Assembly (NCBI RefSeq): GCF_040954835.1
Contig: NC_090698.1
Span: 3,966,501-4,030,500 of the forward strand
From: Lepisosteus oculatus
Lineage: Eukaryota; Chordata; Actinopteri; Semionotiformes; Lepisosteidae
Direction: 5' to 3'
DNA: 64,000 nucleotides
Part shown: positions 25,692 through 34,954 of the stretch, one piece after another
How positions within the stretch are numbered: the first letter of the stretch is position 1
How the letters are laid out: each line of letters starts with the position of its first letter
The notes under the pieces: model-generated
Told to the model about the DNA's origin: nothing
Databases searched by the model: none
What the model saw: only the letters and a program-made list of their open reading frames with translations
Position numbers and translations under genes: made by a program

Positions 25692-27175
25692 CAGTGGGTA
25701 TAGAAAGTCACCACCCCCTTTCAAAATGTCCACCTTTTGTTGGCCTAAAGCTCAAAAAGAAGACAAATAAAATCAGACTTTCCATTTTTATTTACAAATT
25801 GTACCTTGCAACATCCAAGTGAAAAAAGAAAGCTAAATTTCTGAAGAAACGGTGGAATTACAGGGTTGATCATACTTGATGGAAGCACCTTTTGCTTGAA
25901 TTACAGCCTTTAGTCTGTTTGGATACATCTCTACCGGCTTGGCACACCTGACTGTTGATGGACTGCCCTCTTCAAGTCATTCCAAAGATTTTTTATGGGA
26001 TTGAGGTCAGGGCTCTGACTAGGCCACTCAAGAACATTCACCTTCCTGTCCTTCAGTCACTGTACAGTGGCTTTGGCGGTGTGCTTTGGGTCATTGTCAT
26101 GTTGAAAAGTGAACCATCTTCCCATTTTCAACTTCCTGGCTGAAGGCTGCAGGTCTTCTTTGAGAATTTGCCTGTATTTTGCACCATCCATCCTCCCTTC
26201 TATCCTGACAAGTGCCCCAGTCCCAGTGGAAAAGAAAGAGCCCCACAGCAGGATGCTGCCACCAGCGTGCTTTACTGTAGGAATGGTGTTCTTTGGATGG
26301 ATTCCAGCCAAAAAGTTTGATTTTGGTCTCATCTGACCACAGCACCTTTTGCCACTTGGCCAGAGAACCTTTTAGGTGATTTTTAGCAAAACATAAATGA
26401 GACTTGATGTGGCTTTTTTTAAGGAGTGGCTTTTTTCTTGCCACCCTCCCATACAGGCCAGATTCGTGGAGCAGTTCTGATACTGTTGTCACATGCAGAC
26501 AATGACCAGCCTTTGCCATAAAGGCCTGTAGCTTGTTCAAAGTTGCCATTGGCCTCCTGGTAGCCTCTCTGATCAGTCTCCTTCTTGCTCAGTCATCAGG
26601 TTTGGAGGATCGGCCTGATCTAAGCAAGGTCTGGATGGAGCCACACACCTTCCACTTCTTAATGATGGTCTTGACTGTGCTCCATGGGTACTGAAAGCCT
26701 TTGAAATCTTTTTATAACCATATCCTGACTTGTGCCTTTCCACAACTTTATCTTGAAGCTCTTTTGAGAGCACCGTTCTGCCCATAGTGGTGTCTTTGCT
26801 TTGAAATGCACTTCCAAGCAGTGGAATCCTCTAGAAACAACTGCTTTTATTCTGAACTAATCACAATCACCACAACAGATCACAGGTGGGAGCCAGTTAG
26901 TTTGTTGTGTGATCTGTAAGGTGATTGGTTATACCTGAGCAAGTTTACAAATACAATTGTGAGGGGGGTGTTCACTAATCCAAATAAGGTATTTTACTGT
27001 TGGAATATTAATTCATTTTCAGAATGTTTTCAAATTGTATTTTCACTTGGCTAATATGGGTTACTGTGTGTAAAAAGCTGGAACAAGCTTAATTTAATTT
27101 GTTTTTATTTTTTAGAGTGTTATACAACAAAAGGCACACATTTTTAAAGGGGGGGGGGACTTTCTATACCCACTG
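25692..27175 (-). mobile_element. Decayed Tc1/mariner-family DNA transposon
   Basis: The element is about 1.48 kb, normal for Tc1. Terminal inverted repeats of about 50 bp both begin CAGTGGGTATAGAAAGTC (25692 rightward; 27175 leftward) and share CCTTTTGTTG further in. The left end abuts TA, the Tc1 target site; the right end abuts TG, probably a mutated TA. Confidence 0.95.
25900..26785 (-). pseudogene. Tc1-like transposase, broken DD34E enzyme
   Basis: On the minus strand the N-terminal helix-turn-helix reads from MGRTVLSKELQDKVVERHKS at 26785. Later blocks lie in other frames: [33 protein letters not shown] and HDNDPKHTA. The first catalytic Asp codon is at 26331-26333 and the second at 26096-26098. 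The third acidic residue, 34 codons on, is Lys (AAA at 25991-25993) in the DLNPIxNLW motif where the family has Glu. A TGA stop sits at 26057-26059, and at least two frameshifts separate the blocks. The enzyme would cut and paste the element by D-D-E catalysis; this copy cannot. Confidence 0.93.
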
Positions 27176-27179
27176 TGTA

Positions 27180-29025
27180 TGGGACTTGATGTCAGATAAC
27201 TCAGAACCAAATCTTTGAAAGTTAAACACCTTAAGGATCAGCATGTCCAGCTTCAAAATGCATGTCATTTTGATTGCAAGTTACTTGATCAGACATGATC
27301 AGACATGAGCTCTGAAAGACGAAACAGACACAGTGTTTCTCAAAACGCCTCCATCAAACCTGATGTAAAGGAACATGATCCATGTCACCAAAACCAGAGG
27401 ACATTAGATCCTCCACCGATTATGTCTGACACCTCTGCCCTAGATGCGACTGTGGGCTTGTACATTTTCTCTGCAAGATAACGGGGAAAGCAATATGGGA
27501 CTAAGTAGCCACTTCCACATTTAAAAAAAGGGGGCTTCTTCTCCTTCAGTAGCGAGCTCTCTGTGGGAAGGAGAGCATCTCAGGGGGAGATTAAGGAACA
27601 AGGGGAGCTTTCCTTTCCTGAGAAAAGGCAGCGGCCGCTGACATGTTGTGAACGAGTGTGCTCAAGGGATGACAGAAAAGCCCAGTGCAATAACCAGAGA
27701 GGGAATTTTTGTACACTGCTTACGATCAAGTCTTACTCACCTGCCTTCTGCCCTTCAACAATTTGTTGCTGACCGTATACTCTGACTCAGCAGGCAACAG
27801 CTGAGAAACAGAAAGCCTGATTTGAGTTTGTAGTTGCTCTTCTACCTCATATCTACCACAGTCTTAATTCAATCCCCCTTTTCAAAATAATTTTAGAGGA
27901 CATTTTTATTTCCCAATAAAAGCTTTGAGCGCACATGTTGCTTAATACATGTTTACACATGACGGCAGTCATGACATCAAAATAACTATTATAGCAAATC
28001 AAATGTTTCATGTTTCTACCTGGACGAGCGCAATTGTTTTGACCATTATCCTCCCCAAAGAATAACTCAAGGTACTGGAAACATGGAATAAAAAAAGAAT
28101 TCAATATGAAGATACTGAAACAAGAGCTTATTTTTAAATTCTGAAAAGAAGGGAATTTCAGTATAGGTGACAATAAAAGCCAAAGTGTTAACCTCTTTAA
28201 CAACCGGGCAGTCTTAAGCAGAAGTGGAAAACACCACTGCAATCCACAGCTGCCATTTACACTGACAATGACAAGTGTCTGAGGCTACATGAGACAGCAA
28301 ATTGCAAGAGTGTTTCTTCTGATGACATGATAGAAGTATCACAAGAAAACACTCCATCTCTCACTCATTTGGGTGTTTTCTTTTTTATATTTATTTTTCC
28401 AACTCCTTCTTGTGAGCATTTTCAAACCTTCCCAAACTTTTGCACTACCATCACTAATAGTAACAGTAATAATACTATACTGTGTGAAATAACATATAAC
28501 AAATACAGTAGCTACAGTATCATGCATCTGATTGATATACTGACGTAAGTCAGTCTAATTGATCTACTGATCTAAGACCCCCCCCACACACACACAAAAC
28601 ATTTAATGTTCAAAGTTATTTTCCTGTGGACATACTGCAGACAAATTCTGCAATATATTTTACATTTAGCTAGTCATCCACTTCTTATCCGCAGGAGAAA
28701 GTGAGATTCTAAATTTAGTTTCCCAGGAAAATAAAACATCAATGTTGAAGAGGAATTAAGGGATGATAATAGTACTGAGCTAAATTAGCTTACTTTTACC
28801 CGAATAATCCACTTTTTTAGCGATTCAAGCAGTACAATATAAGAGACGGTTCCGTAACTGTCTACAACTTTCAAAAACACTAACAATGTGGAGATATTAA
28901 GTAACTTCTACGGGTAAAACAGTTAATCAGAATTCAGATAACTGGTATTCGTGCCAACAAACCAAAAGCACCCAAAGAGTAATAGAGACGTGTACTACCG
29001 GTATCCCCAAGTAGGGCTACAGCAA
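27180..29025. other. Noncoding stretch, nothing recognised
   Basis: The GATCAGACAT repeat occurs twice at about 27289-27308. A poly-C/CA tract lies at about 28578-28597. The 129-codon frame at 27853-28242 (minus) has no domain. Confidence 0.4.
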
Positions 29026-29029
29026 CACG

Positions 29030-29470
29030 AAACGGACCCCCTCTGGCGGCCATAAATTATGTTTTCGACAATACTGGGTTTTTTTGGGGCGGGTAAAAAC
29101 GAATATTTTCGTTTCGCTAATATCGTGCTGACGGTTTCGCCGTGCCACGACATGACACAAAACCGTTTCCATGTCATGACTGGAAATGTCGCCCCAGCTA
29201 ACACGGGCCTGTTCACCGAGGGCGAAAGCAAAACCTCGCTCGCCGGCTCCCCGCGGCCGGGAAGAGCCGGGCTGCGCTTCTGGTAAACGGAGGACTGACA
29301 CAGAGCCTCCCAGAACGAATGAGTTAACCGTGAAATCACATCGCGGCTCAGAAAACACCCCGGGTCCTAACCATGAATCACTGGTTTCTTTCAACGATGA
29401 GAGCAGAAACGGCGATTAATCGATTATTCCTGGCACTGCGGCCCAGCCGCTTATTGAAGGTTTTTAAGGG
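29030..29470. promoter_or_regulatory. CpG-rich block upstream of zfp36
   Basis: CpG dinucleotides are frequent from about 29030 to 29470, in sharp contrast to the AT-rich DNA before 28950. It lies 0.4-0.9 kb upstream of the zfp36 start. It also contains the short homeobox-like sequence ATTAATCGATTATT near 29414. It is most simply the upstream part of the zfp36 CpG island; the open frames in it on both strands look like by-products of its composition. Confidence 0.5.
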
Positions 29471-29727
29471 CTGAAAACGGTAACAATCACACCCAACTGC
29501 TGCTGCTCACAAATGTGAACGGGGTTATAGTCTGTGTGGACTGAGCACACCTCTGTCCACAGACTGAGATAGTTTTAGACATGGCACGCACGTCCCTGCG
29601 TGTGTCTATCCTTGTTGTATCTGTCCGGCTACCACGCAGGTAGGCACATTGATACAGTTTCTTGATAATTTCTGCTGAAACTGAAACAGTCCGTCCAGCT
29701 GTCCAACAGAATACAAACAAACCCGAG

Positions 29728-29745
29728 TGACGTGACTTGACGTGA
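29728..29745 (+). promoter_or_regulatory. zfp36: Tandem CRE/ATF-like sites upstream of zfp36
   Basis: TGACGTGA occurs twice, at 29728-29735 and 29738-29745. The starts are exactly 10 bp apart, so both sites face the same side of the helix. They lie about 60-100 bp upstream of the TATA boxes. Each differs from the palindromic CRE TGACGTCA by one base. Binding by CREB/ATF or AP-1 family factors is inferred. Confidence 0.6.
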
Positions 29746-29794
29746 CGCGATGCGATGCTGGGAGTGCCGGGCAGGAGGTGGAGACTCTGGATAA

Positions 29795-29841
29795 TATATA
29801 AACCACGCAGCCGCAACTCCAAGTACTGCGCAGCATATAAA
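29795..29841 (+). promoter_or_regulatory. zfp36: Two TATA boxes of the zfp36 core promoter
   Basis: TATATAAA lies at 29795-29802 and TATAAA at 29836-29841. Transcription would start about 30 bp after whichever is used, near 29828 or 29866, giving a 5' UTR of about 65-105 bases before the ATG at 29933. TATA-driven initiation is typical of immediate-early genes. Which box is used cannot be told from sequence. Confidence 0.7.
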
Positions 29842-29932
29842 GTACTATTCAACAGTACAGGAAAGTAGCCTGCAGATCTTCCTTTTTTTATTTTCCCGGG
29901 TAGCACAAAATACAATCTCTTGTTCTCCCAAG

Positions 29933-31763
29933 ATGTCTGATGTACTCGCCGAGGAGACGCTTATGGTAAGAAAGCCGTTCTGTCTACTGTATTTCTTTTG
30001 TTAACTGAACTTAAAAAAAAAAGCCTTAGGAGCAACAGTTGTGGGGGTACTACTGCTATTCTCAAAGGGATCAGCATTCATTTCCACTCGGGAAACGCTA
30101 CAAGTGGATGAGCTTCAACCGTAAAGTCGAATAAACGTTTGTTGTTTTGAGTTGCTTTCAGTAATTTTAGAAACTCGTCTTCGGAACTGTACAGGCTGGA
30201 GTGTGGGGCTTGAGCTTCACAAGGAACTAGCAGAAGTTTAATTCAAGGCCGAATAGGGGAAAAAGTTTTAGCGGCGGAGACTTTTACAAGTAACGTCGGG
30301 GGGAGTGTTATTGCCTTTTCAGCGTGGAATTAACGTCTACCTGGGTTCAATGTATTCAGGATAAACTTGTTAAACTAGTGTTTATTGGGGGGTCTTAAAA
30401 AGGTTTTTCCCAAAGACAAGGTTAAAGATTATTTCTAACAGCTTTCCAGCGAGATGTGTTGTGTAACAAAGCCGCGACTTCAACAAAGCGTTTTAAGTTT
30501 AAACTTGTGCACATACAGCATGAAACGTGTTTCCCCCCCAGGTGAATGGAAATGTATGTTTAACCGCAGACACTACACAAGCGTGACCGTCACATTCGGC
30601 TCATCCGCTTTTGCTGTGATGTGATATTTTCAGACCTGCTGTATTTATCAGTTGTTGTTTGTTTTGTTCCCCCGCATAAACAGAATTTGTTGAACATGAG
30701 TTTGGAGGAGTCCTTCTGTCAGAAACCAGTTAAGCAAATGGCACTTCGTCGCAACCTGTCGACCTCCACACAACCCTCCGCGACACACTACAGGACCGAC
30801 GCCTTCAGCTCCGAGCAGCTGAGCGACATCGAAGGCTGGCCGGTAGACAGTCTGTGGAGTAAAACCTCGCCGACTCGGGGCTTGAACACTTTCAGGTCCG
30901 ATCGCTCCATGAGCCTGACGGAGGGCAGTATCCAGGGTTTGGGCAGAACCAGGACCCCCGAGGTACCCCCTCCGCCTGGCTTCCCTCCTCTCAACGCCTC
31001 GGCGCTCTCCAGCCGCTACAAGACCGAGCTGTGTCGCAGCTACCAGGAGAACAGGACCTGCAAATACGGCAACAAGTGCCAGTTCGCCCACGGAGAGGCA
31101 GAACTCCGTGGCCAGTACCGCCACCCCAAGTACAAAACGGAGGCTTGCCGCACCTTCTACAATTTCGGGTACTGCCCTTACGGATCGCGCTGTCACTTTA
31201 TCCACGAGGAGAAGCCGTACTCCGCCGCTTTGCAGCAGGGGTCCCCGGCCCCCGACGGTCAGCAGCCGCGCCTGTTCCGCCAAAGTGTCAGCTTCGGCGG
31301 TTTCCCCGGCTCCAGGAGCTCCCCTCCCCCGACTCTGCAGGACCCCCTGGGCTTCACCCGGGCGCCCTCTGTATCCCCGCCTCCAGCCGACCTGCTGTCG
31401 CCGGTCTTCAGCGAAGCCGGTGGCCCGTCCTTGAAGAGCGCCTTCCAGTTCTGCCAGAGCCGCCCGAGCCTGAGCGACATCCACGGCATCCCCCACATCG
31501 TGGAGCCCCAGAAGTCCGCGTGCTGCGTGTGCGGACACAGCAGCGGCTTCCAGGCCGCCGTGGGCAAAGCCAACGCCAAGGAAGACCAGAACAGCCCTTA
31601 CATCCCGCTGCCCAATCTTCAGCGCTTCTCCTCTGAAGACTCGCTTTCGGACCGGGAAAGTTACAGTAGCTCCGGCAGCATGAGCGGTTCGGAGTCGCCC
31701 ACTTTCGACAGCATCGGGTCCAAGCGGCTCTCGGTGTTTGCTCGCATGTCCCTTTCCGACTAA
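29933..31763 (+). CDS. zfp36: Tristetraprolin (TTP), CCCH zinc-finger mRNA-decay activator; two coding exons
   Basis: Two coding exons, 29933-29965 (11 codons) and 30684-31763, join in phase 0 to give 370 residues. The product should bind AU-rich elements in cytokine and early-response mRNAs and recruit deadenylases, as TTP does. Tandem CCCH fingers (C-x8-C-x5-C-x3-H) use C128/C137/C143/H147 and C166/C175/C181/H185, with the family's 18-residue linker. Lead-ins are RYKTEL and KYKTEA; the second is normally YKTEL. PPPPGF at 106-111 matches the GIGYF2-binding tetraproline, present once rather than three times. RSMSL (85-89) and RQSVSF (210-215) match MK2/14-3-3 serine sites of TTP. C291-C292-x-C294 resembles the CCPSC of mammalian TTP. 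RLSVFARMSLSD (359-370) matches the CNOT1-binding tail. The leucine-rich N-terminus resembles TTP's export signal. The exon 1 ATG has A at -3; the donor is ATG|GTAAG and the acceptor ACAG|AAT. An open frame reaching back to 30621 is intron. ZFP36L1/L2 are less likely because of the PPPPGF and RQSVSF context. Confidence 0.93.
29966..30683 (+). other. zfp36: Single intron of zfp36 (718 bp, phase 0)
   Basis: The donor is GTAAG directly after the ATG codon at 29963-29965. The acceptor is ACAG at 30680-30683, preceded by a T/C-rich stretch around 30650-30672. One intron after a very short first coding exon is the standard structure of vertebrate ZFP36 family genes. The intron is unusually small and could hold the enhancer-like sites known from intron 1 of mammalian TTP, but none was identified with certainty. 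Confidence 0.88.
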
Positions 31764-32392
31764 AACGCACAAGTTTAAAAAAAAAAAAATCCCCAAGAGA
31801 CATTTCCAGTATCTAATCTAAACGAACCTTGGAGATACTATTTTTAAGATACATTAAAAATTAGAATATGATGCGCAGAAACACTTTATTTATATTTATA
31901 ATTATTTTTGCTCAGTGAATATTTGGTACACATTCTTACTGCAAACCAAAGCTCTATTTTTATAATTATATATTATCTTTTCTATCAAAGTGGTCTTCCA
32001 TTAAAATGCCTTATTTAAATGCATATCTTATTAAATCAACACAGCGTTCACAAGTTGTTACTGACCATAAAGCTGTTAGGGCGGTTTTTAATTCAAGAAA
32101 TACCTCTGTTCTTTCATATTCTTTCCAGAGCTTATCAAACAGAGTCAGGGTTCCAGTTTTTCTAACCTGTTTTTACACGCTTTCTGTGTAAAAAAAAAAA
32201 AACACTTTTTTTTTCTTTCCTGTAAATTTAATATCAGTATTTTTAAGATATGAAACCATTAATGTGACAAACTTGAAAGAAAATATCCACTATTTTCTGC
32301 ACTTTAAAATTCATTATTGGGAGTTTCTCTGCATGTAGCATTTTAACAAAGCTTTATATTTTTTTACCGAATAAGCAATATGTTCCACGTGA

Positions 32393-32424
32393 GTCTGTGT
32401 GTGTATATATATACACACACAGAC
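32393..32424. repeat. Perfect 32-bp palindrome in the zfp36 3' UTR
   Basis: The left arm GTCTGTGTGTGTATAT and right arm ATATACACACACAGAC are exact reverse complements with no spacer. It is built of (TG)n, (TA)n and (CA)n runs, so it may have grown from a microsatellite. In the mRNA it could fold into a hairpin. Confidence 0.9.
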
Positions 32425-32853
32425 ATAGGAACAAGACCAACCTCTGATTAATATGTGCCATTTATAGTCCTAAAGATGACAATTACAAAACTTATGCATT
32501 GACATATACTTAGAATGTTTAAGTTACTGTTTCTGCTTGTAATGCTTTTTCTCATGTATTGAATCATTTTATGGCCAATGTAAGGAGATGCAATAATGTC
32601 AACTTTGGTGTGTTAGAGGCATATATATATATATTTTGAAGCTACAGGTTTGTGTTGTATAATGTGTGACAACTCTGCCAGGGACTTCATACTAGAGTTG
32701 GCTCATTCATTGCCAGGGAAAACAGTTAGAACAATGCAGTACTTCCTTATAATTGTTTGTTTGTTCTATGTATGTGTTAAAATTGCGAACTAATATTTAT
32801 TATACTTATTTATTGAAAAAAATTACATTTTTATTTTTACTTATTTATCAAAC

Positions 32854-32859
32854 AATAAA
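32854..32859 (+). terminator. zfp36: Polyadenylation signal of zfp36
   Basis: A canonical AATAAA is followed by a G/T-rich downstream stretch (about 32863-32882). It lies just after the last AU-rich nonamer, so the full cluster would be kept in the mRNA. Confidence 0.7.
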
Positions 32860-32879
32860 ACTGTTTGGACTCACTATGT

Positions 32880-33785
32880 GTGATACAAATTTTGCTACTG
32901 GAAGTGATTTTTTTTAAAAATTATGTAATAATAAAACAGTAAATGCTCAAAGCTGATTCAATGCCTCTCAAGGTGACGTTGATAATCCAAGCAGTATGAC
33001 TGAAAAGTGCTGTTTTGTCCCTTGTCATAAATTCAAGAAGATGCCAGAACAGGAAGTCACATTGTAGAAGCTGGCCAACAAAAAAACACCACTAACAATT
33101 AGCCGATCAGTGAATAGCCTTCTTCTTCTGTATAGTGGTGGACCCAGTGTAATGTCCCTTGTCTAGTTAATATGGCCCAGACACGTACTACCACTGCATC
33201 TTAACACGTATTAAATGGTTAATTAAGTTAAAGATAATTGGTTGAAGTTCCTGCTGTATGGAAATACATCTACCCAAGACACCTAAAGCAATAGACACTG
33301 GACACCTAATGCAATGGCTCTGTACATTAAACATTGCAACTGAAACAACAGAGCGGCGGGATTGATAAAGAATGTTTGTGTTGTCCAAAAACTGCCAACC
33401 CCAAAGCCTCCATGATTAAATTTTTTAAAAATCCAGATTTATTTTCTCCTAAATCAGATTTTTCAAACGTTATGGTATGGTCACCTAAATTACTTCAAAA
33501 AGAGTTGGTCAGATCAGATCCTGATGTGTAAAGCAGAAATAAAAAAAAACAGTCCCAGGTGAGATGCCACCCGTTATTAATGACTTAATCGCATAACTCC
33601 CAGGTGTTCAAGCACAATCAATATGGATATTTGCTCAAGTCCCTCCTCCAATAAAGAACAATGTGAAAAACAGGAGAGCTCTACTTAACTCACTGCAGAA
33701 TGGAGACCTGAAACACTTAAGAAAGACTAGAAATGTGAGGAGTGTATTCGGCTGACCAGGCTGAGTTGGCTACTAATAACTGATG
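32880..33785. other. Noncoding DNA downstream of zfp36
   Basis: No exon or repeat family was recognised. Transcription may run through part of it past the poly(A) site. Confidence 0.4.
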
Positions 33786-33792
33786 GCTCCAT

Positions 33793-33862
33793 GCTGAAAA
33801 GAGAAGAAAAGAAACACAAGGCTCCACAGCTGAAATGTTGTTTCTTTTCTTCTCTTTTCAGC
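33793..33862. repeat. Foldback copy of the 'gctccacagccgaaa' family with a 23-bp perfect inverted repeat
   Basis: The left arm 33793-33815 begins GCTGAAAAGAGAAGAAAAG; the right arm 33840-33862 is its exact reverse complement, ending CTTCTCTTTTCAGC. The 24-base loop holds GGCTCCACAGCTGAAATG. The right side continues as in the normal copy at 34293, so the left arm looks like an inverted duplication of part of the element. Confidence 0.85.
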
Positions 33863-33897
33863 CTGGAATAAACCTTTTCTTATTTCCTTTGTTTCTA
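33863..33897 (-). repeat. Continuation of the 'gctccacagccgaaa' family copy
   Basis: GGAATAAACCTTTTCTTATT and TTTGTTTCTACAA correspond to GGAATAAACCTTTACTTGTT and CTTTGCA in the copy at 34293-34415. Confidence 0.6.
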
Positions 33898-34095
33898 CAA
33901 AGGACCACAAGGTGTCAGTTTTAACGAGGCTTTCTTGTTCCAGACTCCCACAACTCTTTGTGTAAAGAATAGCCTGTTTTCTATTCTAAATGCACTTCTG
34001 CTTTCTACAGGTGTCCCCGTGTCCCCTGGTTCAAGTTTCACTGTCAACCCTGAACAAGTCCCTTGGGTTGATTTTATCAACACCATTGAATATTC
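33898..34095 (-). mobile_element. CR1-like LINE fragment (FFTQRVV block)
   Basis: The minus strand reads SAFRIENRLFFTQRVVGVWN followed by KLTPCGP. This is the same conserved C-terminal block as in the other CR1-like copies, and the best preserved one here. Only about 200 bp remain, directly next to the foldback repeat. Confidence 0.75.
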
Positions 34096-34292
34096 AGAGT
34101 TGCTGAATCAAATCTCTAATTAGTGATTAATTGAACCCGAATAGTTCAATTCTAGTCTGTGCAAGGCTAGAGATTCAGTTGTCTGCAAAAATGTATTACA
34201 TTACAGGCCTGGGAATGCACCTAGCTGCTTTGCTCTGGACTGATTCCATTTTTTTAAAACAAGGTAACACAAACTGTACTGAACTTTACTGT

Positions 34293-34415
34293 ACCTCCGA
34301 AGAAGGCTCCACAGCCGAAATGTTGCATTTCTTTTCTTCTCTTTTCAGGATGGAATAAACCTTTACTTGTTTCTTTGCAATTATGCATGCTGCCACAGCT
34401 ACCTACCTGAATACT
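34293..34415 (-). repeat. Most complete copy of the 'gctccacagccgaaa' family
   Basis: Read on the minus strand it runs GTAGGTAGCTGTGGCAGCAT, TTGCAAAGAAACAAG, GGTTTATTCCATCCTGAAAA, GAAGAAAAGAAATGCAACAT, TTCGGCTGTGGAGCCTTCTT. Other members in this window are at 9893, 20325 and 33793. It encodes nothing and is probably a short nonautonomous element or part of a larger one. Confidence 0.7.
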
Positions 34416-34634
34416 TTTCTGAAGAGGTCTTTCTAGTGCACTGTGCACTTTGCAAGTGGATAGAAAAGGGTATTGCAGGAAGACATCACTGTTCGAAACA
34501 AGGTTTACGGTCTTTGGGTGAACAGGGTATTTCTGAATGAGAATCTTTTGATGCCACCAGAGATGACAAAAGGGGGGATTCAGTCAGAGCTGGTCAGCTG
34601 TAGACGATTCCTACCTGTCTTTGTGGGATTAAAA

Positions 34635-34899
34635 AGGGCAGAGTGGTGGCTCTGTGGCTAAGAATCTGTGCCTGTGGCTGGAAGGTTGCCGGTTCGTATC
34701 CTGCAGCTGACAGAGGAATCTGACTCCATTGAGCCCCTGAGCAAGGCCCTTAACCCCAGCTGCTCCAGGGTTGACCTGCACTCTGACCCCCAGCTTCTCT
34801 CCCTGTCTGTGTGTCTCATGGAGAGCAAGTTGGGATATGCAAAAAGACAAATTCATAACACAAGAAATTGTATATGGCCAATAAAGTGATCTTATCTTA
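34635..34899 (+). mobile_element. tRNA-derived SINE, copy 1
   Basis: The tRNA-like head has an A-box region (GTGGCTCTGTGGCTAAG) and a B box GGTTCGTATCC at 34691-34701. The body holds TGAGCAAGGCCCTTAACCCC, which resembles the core of fish V-SINEs. The 3' end is CCAATAAAGTGATCTTATCT, a LINE-like tail. Two more copies lie on the minus strand at 39060 and 59310. Confidence 0.82.
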
Positions 34900-34954
34900 A
34901 AGGAGAGGGAAGCATTTTGCCCTCTCCTAAAGTGAACTAGCAATTCAACAAAAA

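Larger units (their letters stand above)
31764..32875 (+). promoter_or_regulatory. zfp36: zfp36 3' UTR with AU-rich elements
   Basis: This AT-rich stretch runs from the stop codon to just past the poly(A) signal AATAAA at 32854-32859. TTP-type nonamers are TTATTTATA at 31886-31894, TTATTTATT (exact UUAUUUAUU) at 32806-32814 and TTATTTATC at 32841-32849. TTP is known to bind such sites in its own mRNA and shorten its life, so negative autoregulation is likely. A second AATAAA at 32930-32935 could give a slightly longer transcript. The exact cleavage site is an estimate. Confidence 0.8.

Noticed and set aside
30621..30683. Upstream extension of the exon 2 frame as the protein start
   Set aside because: The segment is the intron end with a T-rich tract and ACAG acceptor; exon 1 at 29933 supplies a better start and a phase-0 join.
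31031..31636. 201-codon + strand frame inside zfp36
   Set aside because: Out-of-frame reading of the zinc-finger exon; Pro/Arg-rich composition reflects GC-rich codons only.
30648..31796. 382-codon open frame antisense to the whole zfp36 coding exon
   Set aside because: It is the complement of a GC-rich real coding exon, where stops on the opposite strand are rare; it has no domain and its own start and end signals are absent.
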